A stretch of DNA of 64,000 nucleotides from contig BSBM01000779.1 in the NCBI GenBank assembly GCA_027924585.1, positions 18,706,001 to 18,770,000 of the forward strand, in the 5' to 3' direction. The notes below the pieces were generated by a model. The model was not told the DNA's origin. It made no database searches and worked only from the letters and a program-made list of their open reading frames with translations. Both the position numbers and the translations under genes were made by a program. Shown here in pieces: positions 1 through 8,874 of this stretch. The DNA is from Larix kaempferi. Lineage: Eukaryota; Streptophyta; Pinopsida; Pinales; Pinaceae. Position 1 is the first letter of the stretch. Each line of letters opens with the position of its first letter.

Positions 1-1
1 T

Positions 2-613
2 GGAAGAAAATGTTGTATTCCTATTTCTTGGGATAACCCTGTAGACAAATTAATGCTAGGACCAGATTTATTGAAAGAAATGTAGCTAACCGTGAAATAG
101 GTTCAAGGTAACTTAAAGGTTTCCCAAGATCGACAAAAACATTATGCAGATTTGAAACGCACTGAAAGAGAATTTCAGGTTGGAGACCATGTTTTTATAA
201 AGGTAAAACCCAAGAAAATTTCTTTGAAGCTTGGGAGTTGTGCTAAACTAACACCAAGGTACTGTGGACCATTCGAAATCATATCAAGGATTGGAGCTGT
301 TGCATATCAATTGGCTTTGCCATCTGATTTAAAAATCCATAATGTTTTTCATATTTCTGTTTTAAAGAAGTATGTGCATGATGCTACTCATGTGCTGAAT
401 TGGGATGACATACAGGTGGAGCCCGAAGGAGATTTACAGGTGGAACCAGACTGTATTCTCGACAGGAGGGAAAGTATGCTTTGGAATCATACCATAGGGC
501 AGGTAAAGGTGCAATGGAAGCACCTTATCCCTGAGGAAGCTACCTGGGAACTGGAAAGTAAAATGCGGGCGACATATCCAGTTCTGTTCCAGGAAGGGTC
601 GCATGATGGGTAA
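2..613 (+). pseudogene. E1 pol 3' end: integrase C-terminus with chromodomain-like tail
   Basis: This is the end of a Ty3/gypsy polyprotein, whose integrase inserts the cDNA into chromatin. The frame starting at base 2 contains the G-R-K-C...W-D stretch typical just after the catalytic core. It is followed by the VGDHVFIKVK segment, the CGPFEI...YQLALP GPY/F-like module, and a chromodomain-like tail ending QVKVQWKH...EEATWE, then TAA at 611-613. Two in-frame TAG codons (83-85 and 98-100) break the frame where relatives carry charged or amide residues. The longest open stretch therefore starts only at 152. It is a decayed fragment; the catalytic triad lies left of the window. Assignment to a Tekay/Del-like chromovirus rests on the tail only and is tentative. 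Confidence 0.85.
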
Positions 614-614
614 A

Positions 615-634
615 CAAGATCGAGGACGATGTTG
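615..634 (+). other. Hairpin with AGGA loop upstream of the E1 polypurine tract
   Basis: Seen directly: CAAGATCG-AGGA-CGATGTTG, an 8-position stem with one internal G.G mismatch, starting one base after the pol stop codon. The same structure with a different stem sequence but an identical loop occurs at the same place in E3 and in B. No function is established; a cis-acting role in reverse transcription or RNA handling is inference. Confidence 0.7.
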
Positions 635-638
635 AGCT

Positions 639-652
639 TAAGTGGGGGTGTT
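639..652 (+). promoter_or_regulatory. E1 polypurine tract
   Basis: A purine-rich run (AAGTGGGGGTGTT) abuts the TGTAACAT start of the 3' LTR. In LTR elements this is the RNase H-resistant primer for plus-strand DNA synthesis. It is slightly interrupted by T residues, so decay is likely. Confidence 0.7.
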
Positions 653-1000
653 TGTAACATACCCTTTCTACTGAAGAAAAATTTTATGTTGAAAATTTTA
701 TGTTAACTTTTATTGTAAAGTTTTATATTGGACAAGTGTCCAAGGACGACTGTAATTGCACAATATTTTATTATTTAATAAATAAAATAGGAGACAAACT
801 CCTAAGGGGACTGTTGAAAGAGTGGTTACTGACCCAGAATCTGGGGTAGAAGGAAATGGACAAGTGGCAGCATCATGATGCAACTAACTAGTTGTTGGTA
901 TGGGACAACTCCCTTGAAATGTGGTCATAGTGCCCTGGAAGGTGGGACTGGAGCTTGAGGCTCAATTATTCAAAACTGACCACTAAAGACCTAGGCAATC

Positions 1001-1008
1001 TATATAAG
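1001..1008 (+). promoter_or_regulatory. E1 LTR TATA box
   Basis: TATATAAG follows the 'gacctaggca' block that is also present upstream of TATA-like sequences in D (51479-51488) and, in reverse orientation, in C (about 31017-31024). It probably sets the U3/R boundary about 30 bases downstream. Confidence 0.6.
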
Positions 1009-1150
1009 AGCCATCTAAATATGAACTGAGGTTCATCACTTTTCCTGACGAGCAAATTTACCTTGGGGTTTTGCTATGCTTGCACCCAAGACATTCGATG
1101 AGGGGATATGTTGAGTTTGTTTGATTATGGTGTAAGTCTACCTATTTTAC

Positions 1151-1284
1151 TACTGAGTGCAGAAGTTATATTGCTGAGTGCAGAAGTTATATTGCTGAGT
1201 GCATAAGGCATATTTTGAGTGCAGAAGTTACACTGCTGAGTGCAGAAGGCATATTTTGAGTGCAAAAGTGATATTACTGAGTGC
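1151..1284 (+). repeat. About 20-bp tandem repeats in the E1 LTR
   Basis: Roughly seven units of 19-22 bp share the core CTGAGTGCAGAAG with alternating tails (TTATATTG or GCATATTT). The array lies about 150 bp downstream of the TATA box, so it would be in the transcribed leader. D and C carry related but differently sized repeats at the equivalent position. Confidence 0.75.
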
Positions 1285-1317
1285 CTTGCTTCTACACAGA
1301 TTCCATCTACCTAGTGG

Positions 1318-1923
1318 TGTTGATGTATATGTAACTTCGAAATGTATTTCATCTATGTATTTGATATATATTTATTGTACCCTTATTAGAGATGTGTTCT
1401 TCCTCTATAAGGAAGTGTCGTCATGTGGATTGACAAGTGTCGCAAGTGTGTGTACTTGCCGATGGGTTATTAGACCACCATGTGTGGGGTCAGCCCTGAA
1501 ATATATATATTATAATGTGGATGTACCTAGTTAGACAAGTCATCCCCATAAGGTCACTGGGAAAACAGGTTAATATAAATAGAGATCAGGTGATCTCTAT
1601 TTGGATCATTCAGAAAGTTATATCTCTCTCACTCAGAAAGTGGCGCACTAGTGAGGAGGAGGATCATCTTCTACTAGGAGACTATCTCAGTGTATTTTGG
1701 TTGTACTTTGGTTTAGCCATTTCTCTCTCTATCTCTGAGGAAGTTGTGGGGTTTTTCACCTTAGGGTTTTCCCCACGGAAACTTTGTGTCTCTTGTCTCT
1801 CATGCTTTTGATTCTTGTGATGCTTGTCATGCTTATTGTGATTATCATGCATTGATATATTTTATATGTTATTCTCTCAGTGAAGATCCTAGAGTATTGT
1901 GAATTAATGCTCAAAATTTCACA
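1318..1923 (+). repeat. E2 5' LTR
   Basis: The LTR is 606 bp, begins TGTTGATG and ends TTTCACA, and is immediately followed by the primer-binding site. It pairs with the 3' LTR at 8080-8672, which ends TTTAACA. It contains a TATA box (1574-1582) overlapped by a long palindrome. Open frames inside it are not genes. Confidence 0.95.
1574..1602 (+). promoter_or_regulatory. E2 LTR TATA box overlapped by a 12-bp perfect inverted repeat
   Basis: TATAAATAG (1574-1582) runs into AAATAGAGATCA (1577-1588), a GG spacer, and TGATCTCTATTT (1591-1602), which is the exact reverse complement. The same arrangement is kept in the 3' LTR (8326-8351). It is probably the core promoter. The palindrome could be a DNA-binding site or a structure near the RNA start; neither is shown. 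Confidence 0.7.
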
Positions 1924-1935
1924 TGGTATCAGAGC
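1924..1935 (+). promoter_or_regulatory. E2 primer-binding site (initiator Met-tRNA)
   Basis: TGGTATCAGAGC directly follows the terminal CA of the 5' LTR. It is the canonical plant LTR-element site complementary to the 3' end of initiator Met-tRNA. Confidence 0.93.
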
Positions 1936-2495
1936 TAACCTGAGAAGAAGACATTTTGCAATGACGAAAACTTGAGTTTCTTGTTTATTGGGTTTCTCTC
2001 CACAGATTTTGGAAAAGAAGTATAGTAGATTGACTCTACTCATCAAGGAGAATCTATCTATCCAATCAGAATTCAATTCTTAGCATTTTCAGATTTGGCC
2101 CTAAAAATTAGGGTTTCCACAAAAATAGGAATTTCTGAAATCTGAAGACATAGCTGGAATCTCCTTGCAAAAATCGAAGTTTAGAGCTTTGGATCAAGAT
2201 TTTTGGATAGGTAGATATTCGGGAAACTCAAACCCTAATTCAGGGTTCTCGCTAGTGAACTTGGGAGGAAAAAAAGGCAAATCTGAAGGGTAAAACTTTG
2301 CTGATCTCAAATTCTGAATGCACCAGGCTAATAAGCTCATCAAAGTGCATCTTTCTATCCTTAGAAATTTGAAATTCACATTTTGAATTTTTAGGATTTT
2401 TTTGACAAACCCTAATCCAGGACTAGATCTAGTTTTCAACATTTCAAGTGGTAAGACCTAAATCTTTTCTATTTCCATTTGAAGTACTCTTTCAG
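1936..2495 (+). other. E2 untranslated leader
   Basis: About 560 bp lie between the primer site and the gag start. The sequence is A/T-rich with several 'aaaccctaa'-like stretches. No coding feature or clear structure was recognised. Packaging signals would be expected here but cannot be identified from one copy. Confidence 0.5.
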
Positions 2496-3671
2496 ATGTC
2501 TCACCACACTAAGCTTGAGGATAAGCTTGAAGGGGTTGATAACTTCCGAGCTTGGAAGTATAGGATTGGGTTAATATTGGAAGAGAATGAGTTGGACTCA
2601 TATATAAAAGAAGACATCCCTATCCTAGAGGATGAAGAGGCCAAGGTATTGCATAAGAAGAACTTGGTCAAGGCAAAGAGAATCATTAATGATTCTATCA
2701 AAGACCATCTCATACCCCATGTGTCTTCTCTAAAGACACCCAAGGAGATGTTTGACTCTTTGACCAAACTATTTGAAGGGAAGAACATAAATAGGAAGAT
2801 GACTCTGCGGAATCAATTGAAAGGGGTCAAGATGTTGAATGGAGAAACCATTCAATCTTATTTCTCCAAGGTCTCTCAGATCAAGGAGAAACTTGAAGCT
2901 GTGGATGAAGTAGTGGACAATGGTGAAGTTGTTATGACCACTCTGAATGGCCTACCTAGGTCATGGGACTCCTTTATTCAAGGAATCTGTGCAAGAAAGA
3001 AATTGATCTCTTTCAATAAACTATGGGAGGAATGCTCTCAAGAAGAAGCTCGACTTATAGCTCGTGAGGAAAAGATGGGAGGTGAAGATCAAGCTCTCGC
3101 AACTCACACCAAAAGAAGCAAGCCCAAGAAGGAGCACTCTCGTTACAAAAGATCCTATCAAAAGAATAAGAAGGATCTAAGATGCTTCACATGCAATGAG
3201 AAGGGTCACTTTGCTTCAGATTGTCCTAAGAACAAAAGGGATAATAACAACAACTTCAGCAAGAAGAAGAAGGGCAGCAAAAGAAAGTTCCATGCTCATG
3301 CTGTTGAGGATGATGAAACTCCAAAGAAGAAGGCTAGGGCAGAAAGTGATGATGACTCATCAAGTGAAGAAGAGTATGTTCTAATCTCTGCTCTCATAGG
3401 TACTATCTCCCATGGTTGTAATGATTGGTTGATTGATAGTGGGGCTTCCAAACACATGACTGGGTTTAAGGAATCTTTTGTGAATCTATCTGAACATGAA
3501 TCACCCCATAAGGTGAAACTTGGGGATGATTATCAATACCCAATTAAAGGAAGTGGTGAAGCCTCCTACAACCTAGATTCTGAAAAATCTTTGAAGATGA
3601 GAGAAGTCCTTTATGTACCTGGGCTCAAGAAGAATTACCCTCCATCTCTGCATTGGATGCAAAAGGTATGA
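2496..3671 (+). pseudogene. E2 gag and protease (copia)
   Basis: Gag coats the element RNA and the aspartic protease matures the polyprotein. I chose the ATG at 2496 because family Gag proteins start with a short M-S-H-x leader followed by KLEGVDNFRAWKYR, seen here. An upstream in-frame ATG at 2448 would add 16 residues with no family match. In order: the Gag core, a basic region, a CX2CX4HX4C knuckle (CFTCNEKGHFASDC) near 3183-3225, a Lys/Asp/Ser-rich linker, and the protease active site DSGAS in WLIDSGASKHMTG near 3425-3460. The frame is lost near 3640, just after VLYVPGLKKN, by what looks like a one-base deletion. The rest of the polyprotein continues in the next frame from about 3641. Confidence 0.9.
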
Positions 3672-4744
3672 GGGTTTCATTTGTGGATGGCCAAGTCCTA
3701 ATGTGGCCAAAGGAAAAGACCATAGATGATGCAGTAGTGATTGGAGAGCAAGAGGGAGGATTGTATAAATTGAAGGGACAACCTGAACATGCCATGGTGT
3801 ATGAATCCATGGAGCCAAGTGAACTTTGGCATAGAAGACTTGCTCATATGCACTATAGGGCACTCTCAATTGCAAGCAAGGCTGTAGAAGGTCTTCCTAA
3901 AATCAAGACAAAATATGAAGGTGTTTGCAAAGGATGTGCAAAAGGTAAGAACATTAAGAAGGATTTCCCAAGTAGTGAAAGCAAGGCCAAAGATATCCTG
4001 GAAATCATACACTCAGATGTATGTGGTCATATGTCATCTAGTTCTCTTAGTGGGTATGTTTACTATGTCTCATTTATTGATGACTTCTCTAGGAAGACTT
4101 GGGTATACTTCTTGAAGAACAAAGATGAGGTGTTTGATAAGTTCAAGGAATTCAAAACCTTGATGGAGAATCAAACTGACAAGAAGATCAAAACATTCAG
4201 ATCCGACAATGGTGGAGAATTCACCTCAAGTGACTTCAAGAAGCTTTGTAGTGATTTAGGGATTAAGAGGGAGTTGACTGATCCTTATAATCCTCAACAG
4301 AATGGAGTTGCAGAAAGGAAGAACAGAACAATCATGGAAGCAGCAAGGGCAATGTTGCATGACCAAGATATACCTATGCATCTATGGGCAGAAGCAGCTA
4401 GAACAACTGTATATGTGTAGAATAGAACACCCCACAAGATATTGGACAACAAGACACCAGAAGAAGTCTCTTCTGGTAAGAAGACTGAAGTCAGCCATCT
4501 CAGAATATTTGGTTGTCCAGTATATACTCATGTCCCAAAGGAAAAGAGGACTAAACTAGATCCTTCAGGAAGGGTATCTTTGTGGGTTACAGTGAAAGCT
4601 CGAAGGCTTATAGATTATACTTTCCAGGGTTCAAGAAGATTGATGTCAGCAAGGATGAATATAAGTTCAAGGACAGGTAATACAGGAAGCAAAGATCAAG
4701 AGGGAGCACACTCCAACAGCTCCTGCAAGGATGTAGATTTTTAG
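3641..4744 (+). pseudogene. E2 integrase (copia)
   Basis: This is the DDE integrase that joins element cDNA to host DNA. After the frameshift the frame runs through a pre-integrase HHCC-type zinc region (LWHRRLAHMH ... CKGCAKGK, about 3826-3945). The catalytic core carries HSDVCG, the second Asp in FRSDNGGEF (near 4197-4224) and the Glu in NGVAERKNRT (near 4302-4331). TAG at 4418-4420 interrupts it. The frame resumes as N-R-T-P-H ... FGCPVYTHVPKEKR up to about 4575. After that the match fades into a degenerate stretch with an imperfect repeated unit (4684-4706 resembles 4815-4836). The catalytic residues look intact, but the protein is broken. Confidence 0.88.
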
Positions 4745-5400
4745 AGGGAGTTGACCATCTTCCTACATTCCACAACAAAAAGGTGTAGAAGAAGCTACTT
4801 CAGCAGCTCCTGCCAGGAAGCAAAGACTCAGAGGGAGTCCACCCAACAAACAAACAAAGATAAGTATTTCAATTATCATTTCTTGCCTATTTTGTTTGTT
4901 TAAATAATATTATGCTTATGTTCCTAGACTTAGGATATGTATTGTGCATATTAGAATGATTGCATTAATGAACAGTATACTACTAATATGCATGTCATGT
5001 TTAAGTGTCCTATGGCACTGTACAACATTCTAGTGCTACTTATCTAGAATGAAACCTCTTTGATGACATGTTGGGAGTAGTGCAAACTCTTAACAATGTT
5101 CTGGTAGAGACTAGAAGGCATCTAGAAAGTTGTGGAACATGGATAAATGTTGTATTGAAGCATTGGCTAAGATAACTGCATGACTGCATGACATATTTCT
5201 TTATGTGTAAAGAATTTGTTCTGAAAATTATGAGATGTTTCTAATCATGCAATTTAACTTGTTTTGTAGGAAAGACCGTATATCTTCACCTACAGAAGGA
5301 CTACAACATTTGTTCCAGCAACAAAGATATCTATTGAAGATATTGAAGTTCCCAAGATCTGGGATGAAGAAATGGAATGCCATGATCCGTCGATCATGAA
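4745..5400 (+). other. E2 segment of unclear origin between integrase and RT
   Basis: Copia elements normally have a short linker and the N-terminal half of RT here. Instead, 4860-5270 is A/T-rich without copia similarity that I can see, and it ends in an intron-like acceptor (pyrimidine-rich stretch, then TTTTGTAG, 5262-5270). From about 5271 fragments of RT N-terminal coding sequence return in shifting frames: a W-N-A-M-like block near 5370 and D-V-W-D-A-V-P-R-P near 5408-5434. Possible explanations are repair filler after a deletion, a captured host fragment, or a separate small insertion. No target duplication was found. Confidence 0.5.
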
Positions 5401-6570
5401 GAAGATGTTTGGGATGCAGTCCCAAGACCTGACAGGGATTCATATGTGTATAGATTGAAGAAAGCCTTGTATGGCTTGAAACAAGCTCCGAGAACTTGGT
5501 ATGGTAGGATGGACAATTTCCTATCTAGTTTGGGCTTTACCAAGAGTAAAGCGGATTCCAAACTTTATTACAAGGTTGAGGAAGGGAATCCTATCATTCT
5601 ACTCCTGTATGTGGATGAATTATTTGTAACAGGAGATGACAGATTGATTGTAGATACGAAGAGGAAGCTTGCTGCTGAGTTCGATATGAAAGATTTGGGA
5701 ATGATGCATTATTTCCTAGGTATGGAGGTGTGGCAAAGTGTAGGTGGGATCTTCCTTGGTCAAGGGAAGTACACAGTAGATATGCTGAAGAGATTCGGGA
5801 TGATGGATTGCAAGGCCATGGCCACACCTATGGCATCGAATCTGAAGCTTCTATGTGATGCTTCATCTGAGCTGGTTGATGTCTCTATGTATCGTCAAAT
5901 GATTGGGTCCTTGATGTACCTGACGAACACGAGACCAGATATTTTCTTTGTAGTGAACACATTGAGTCAGTTCCTAACAGATCCAAGGAATGTTCACCTA
6001 GTTGCTATAAAGCATGTTCTGAGGTACCTGAAGGGTACAGTGGATTATGGGATCAAGTATGAAGTGAATCAAAAGTTTAACCTGTAGGGTTATGTTGATC
6101 CAGATTGGGATGGAAGTGCTGCAGATAGGAAGAGCACATCTGGGTGTTGCTTCAGTATGGGATCACGTGTGATCTCTTGGTTTAGCAGGAAGCAGTCCTG
6201 CATAGCACTGAGTACACCTGAGGCAGAGTATGTTGCAACATGTTCAGCTAGTTGTGAGGCAGTATGGCTACGGAAGCTACTGTCTGAGTTATTTGATCTC
6301 CCATTGGATGCTACTAGTATCTTCTGTGATAACCAGAGTTGTGTGAAGCTATCTAAGAACCCAGTGTTTCATGACAGGTCGAAACACATAGAGATCAAGT
6401 ATCATGATATCAGGGATATGGTGCAGAGAGGAGCTGTGAAGCTCCTGTATGTTGCGACGGATGAGCAGATTGCAGATGTGCTGACGAAGCCACTAGCTAG
6501 GGTGAAGTTCGAGTACTTCAAAGAGAGGCTTGGTGTTCTTCGGATTGATGACACTTCGAGGAAAAAGTGA
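5401..6570 (+). pseudogene. E2 reverse transcriptase and RNase H, internally deleted
   Basis: RT copies the element RNA and RNase H removes it. D-V-W-D-A-V-P-R-P (5408-5434), from the start of the copia RT, is joined almost directly to YRLKKALYGLKQAPR (from 5449). The roughly 100 intervening residues, including the first catalytic Asp region, are missing. The palm motif reads YVDEL near 5608-5622, where the family has Y-V-D-D, so a second catalytic Asp is changed to Glu. The tail motifs LGMEV, SLMYLTNTRPDI and YLKGT are present. TAG at 6085-6087 separates RT from RNase H (6088-6570: DRKSTSGCCF, SRKQSCIALSTPEAEYVA, DNQSCVKLSKNP, ADVLTKPL), which ends in TGA at 6568-6570. RT cannot be active. 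Confidence 0.88.
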
Positions 6571-6678
6571 TGGACACATTTGCTGAAGCCATTCCAAGCA
6601 TGTTGGAAGGAGGATCCTTCACATAGGCTGTGGATGTAAGACATGGATGATGAGCATCAGGATGATGTTCTGGTTTAT

Positions 6679-6910
6679 GCTGGATATGATCAGTTGGATC
6701 ATTTATATGTATATGTATGTATGCATCATATTGGATGCTGGATATGATCAGTTGGATCATTTATATGTATATGTATGTATGCATCATGTTGGATGCTGGA
6801 TATGATCATTTGGATCATTTATATGTATATGTATGTACGCATCATGTTGGATGTTGGATATGATCAGTAGGATCATTTGTATGTATTTTTGTATATGCAT
6901 CATCTTGGAT
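6679..6910 (+). repeat. 58-bp minisatellite in the E2 3' non-coding region
   Basis: Four consecutive units begin at 6679, 6737, 6795 and about 6853 with an exact 58-base spacing. Each carries GCTGGATATGATCAGTTGGA followed by a TATATGTATATGTATGTA-like stretch and GCATCAT. A degenerate TGATCAGG(T/A)GGATCATGTAT-type tail continues to about 7110. No coding role is seen. Confidence 0.88.
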
Positions 6911-7261
6911 GCTTGGACCATGTATCTGTACATGTATCAGGTGGATACATTGTATGATCAGGTGGATCATGTATGGTGATATGTATCATGTATTTGTATT
7001 TGTATCAGGTGGATACACTGTATGATCAGGTGGATCATGTATGATGATATGTATCAGGTAGATACTTGGTATGCATCAGGTAGATGCATTGTATGATCAG
7101 GATGATCATGGATGACGAGCTTCAGGATGTTGCTCCAGATGACATGCAGCAAGATGTTGCAGTGATGATGATCAGGATGATCATGTGTACATTAGGATGA
7201 TGTATGGTGAGTATTAGGTTGATACTCTATGGCCGTGGATTAGGTTGTGTAGATGAGCATA

Positions 7262-7850
7262 TAATTTGGCCCTGGGAGATTCGTAGATAGTCTTTCAAGG
7301 TTTTGCCTATGGCATATAATTTGGCCCTGGGATATCTGGCAAATGCTCTTTCAAGGTTTTTCTCTGGTAGGACATATAATTTGACCCTGGGAGATTTGCA
7401 GATAGTCTTTCGAGGTTTTTCCTATGGCATATAATCTGGTCCTGGGATATCTGGCAGATGCTCTTTCAAGGTTTTGTCCTATGGCATATAATATGTCCCT
7501 GCGAGATCTGATAGGTTGGGCTGTGTGCCCGTAATAAGTCCTGGGATGCTCTTGCGAGGTTTTGCCATGACCACATATAATCGGTCCCTGGGAGATCCTA
7601 TAGGTAGAACTGTGTGCTCGTAACAGCCTGGGATGCTCTTGCGAGGTTTTGTGGTGACCTCATATAATATGTCCCTGGGAGATCCTATAGGTCGAGCTGT
7701 GTGCTCGTAACAGCCTGGGATGCTCTTACAAGGTTTTGTGGTGAGGCCACATGTAATATGGCCCTGGGAGATCCTATAGGTAGAGTCGTGTGCTCGTAAC
7801 AGCCTGGGATGCTCTTTCAAGGTTTTGTGACGCACGTAATAAGTCCTGAG
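7262..7850 (+). repeat. 57 to 89-bp minisatellite in the E2 3' non-coding region
   Basis: Repeats are built around CCCTGGGAGATCCTATAGGT, GTGCTCGTAACAGCCTGGGATGCTCTT and AGGTTTTG...CATATAAT. The first units (7262 to about 7490) are shorter, around 57 bp. The later ones are about 87-89 bp (CCCTGGGAGAT starts near 7585, 7672 and 7762). The array occupies the position where some LTR elements carry an extra gene, but the frames are not conserved between units. Confidence 0.85.
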
Positions 7851-8070
7851 GACTCCACAGTATGGCTAGTGATGACGAAGACCTGCAGGTGGTGGGCCTA
7901 CATCCAGAATGAAAAAGGACTGGCTCTACAGAACTTCCTATGACGAGTAGAGTCAGAGATTGGTTGAGATAGCAGCAGCAGTGATGATGACGATGACAAT
8001 GCATCAATGATGATGATCCCGAGAAGAAGACTTGTCTAGCAGATCTGTGTCGAGAAATACCTTCCTAGTT
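7851..8070 (+). other. E2 3' non-coding region before the polypurine tract
   Basis: About 220 bp contain GATGATGA-rich runs (7981-8016). No gene or recognised motif was seen. Confidence 0.5.
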
Positions 8071-8079
8071 AAGAGGGAG
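8071..8079 (+). promoter_or_regulatory. E2 polypurine tract
   Basis: AAGAGGGAG immediately precedes the TGTTGATG start of the 3' LTR, the expected position of the plus-strand primer. Confidence 0.88.
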
Positions 8080-8672
8080 TGTTGATGTATATGTAACTTC
8101 GAAATGTATTTCATATATATTTATTTTACCCTTATTAGAGATGTGTTATTCCTCTATAAGGAAGTGTCGTCATGTGGATTGACAAGTGTCGCAAGTGTGT
8201 GTACTTGCCGATGGGTTATTAGACCACCATGTGTGGGGTCGGCCCTAAAATATATATATTATAATGTCGATGTACCTAGCTAGACAAGTCGGCCCCATAA
8301 GGTCACTGGGAAAACATGTTAGTATAAATAGAGATCAGGTGATCTCTATTTAGATCATTTGGAAAGTTATATCTCTCTCACTCAGAAAGTGGCGCACTAG
8401 TGAGGAGGAGGATCATCTGCTACTAGGAGACTATCTTAGTGTATTTTGGTTATACTTTGGTTGAGCCATTGCTCTCTCTATCTCTGAGGAAGTTGTGGGG
8501 TTTTTCGCCTTAGGGTTTTCCCCACGGAAATTTGGTGTCTCTTGTCTCTCATGCTTTTGATTCTTGTGATGCTTGTCATGCTTATTGTGATTGTCATGCA
8601 TTGATATATTGTATATGTTATTATCTCAATGAGGATCCTAGAGTATTGTGAATTAATGCTCAAAATTTAACA
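8080..8672 (+). repeat. E2 3' LTR
   Basis: The LTR is 593 bp, starts TGTTGATG, ends TTTAACA, and is followed by the AGTGG target duplication. Compared with the 5' LTR it lacks about 13 bp near its start and has scattered substitutions. The TATA/palindrome module is retained. Confidence 0.95.
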
Positions 8673-8874
8673 AGTGGTTCAGTAAACAAGCTCGGGGGTC
8701 CAAAGGAAGCAAATAGTTTTGGCTTCTTCTTCTGGAAAAGGTTGGGAGGAACAGGCCTACTTGGCTGTTTGTCGGCCCTATCATTATTTACAGGTTCTAC
8801 TTGTCTTTTCTAATTCTAAGTAGTTATAGTTTCTATCTGCAATTATTGATTTACTGTTTTCAAGTGTGATGTTC
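8673..8874 (+). repeat. E1 3' LTR, segment 2
   Basis: This is the short piece of the E1 LTR between the two nested elements. It matches D near 51790-51870 in the blocks AAGGTTGGGAG and TGTTTGTCGGCCCTAT...TTTACAGGTTCTA. The first five bases repeat the copia target site and the last five (TCAAG) are the E3 target site. Confidence 0.88.

Larger units (their letters stand above)
653..1317 (+). repeat. E1 3' LTR, segment 1 (contains promoter region)
   Basis: The segment begins TGTAACAT and runs to the copia target site AGTGG (1313-1317). It aligns by eye with solo LTR D from 51119: shared blocks include the tract with GGACAAGTGTCCAAGGA, the 'gacctaggca' block before the TATA box and the 'tcacttttcctgacgag' block after it. 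No coding sequence is present. The LTR continues at 8673 after the copia element. Confidence 0.88.
1313..8677 (+). mobile_element. E2: Ty1/copia LTR retrotransposon nested in the E1 LTR
   Basis: The element proper is 1318-8672 and is flanked by the perfect 5-bp duplication AGTGG (1313-1317 and 8673-8677). Both LTRs start TGTTGATG and end in ACA. Internal order is primer site, leader, gag, protease, integrase, RT, RNase H, long 3' non-coding region with minisatellites, polypurine tract. Having integrase before RT identifies the copia superfamily. The frame is broken by a one-base loss near 3640, TAG codons at 4418 and 6085, and a deletion inside RT. By eye the LTRs differ by about 4%, including a 13-base gap, so the insertion is not recent. 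Confidence 0.95.

Noticed and set aside
7262-7850. Envelope-like gene after copia RNase H
   Set aside because: The open frame at 7479-7835 (minus) is just the repeat array read through. There is no signal peptide or membrane pattern consistent between units.
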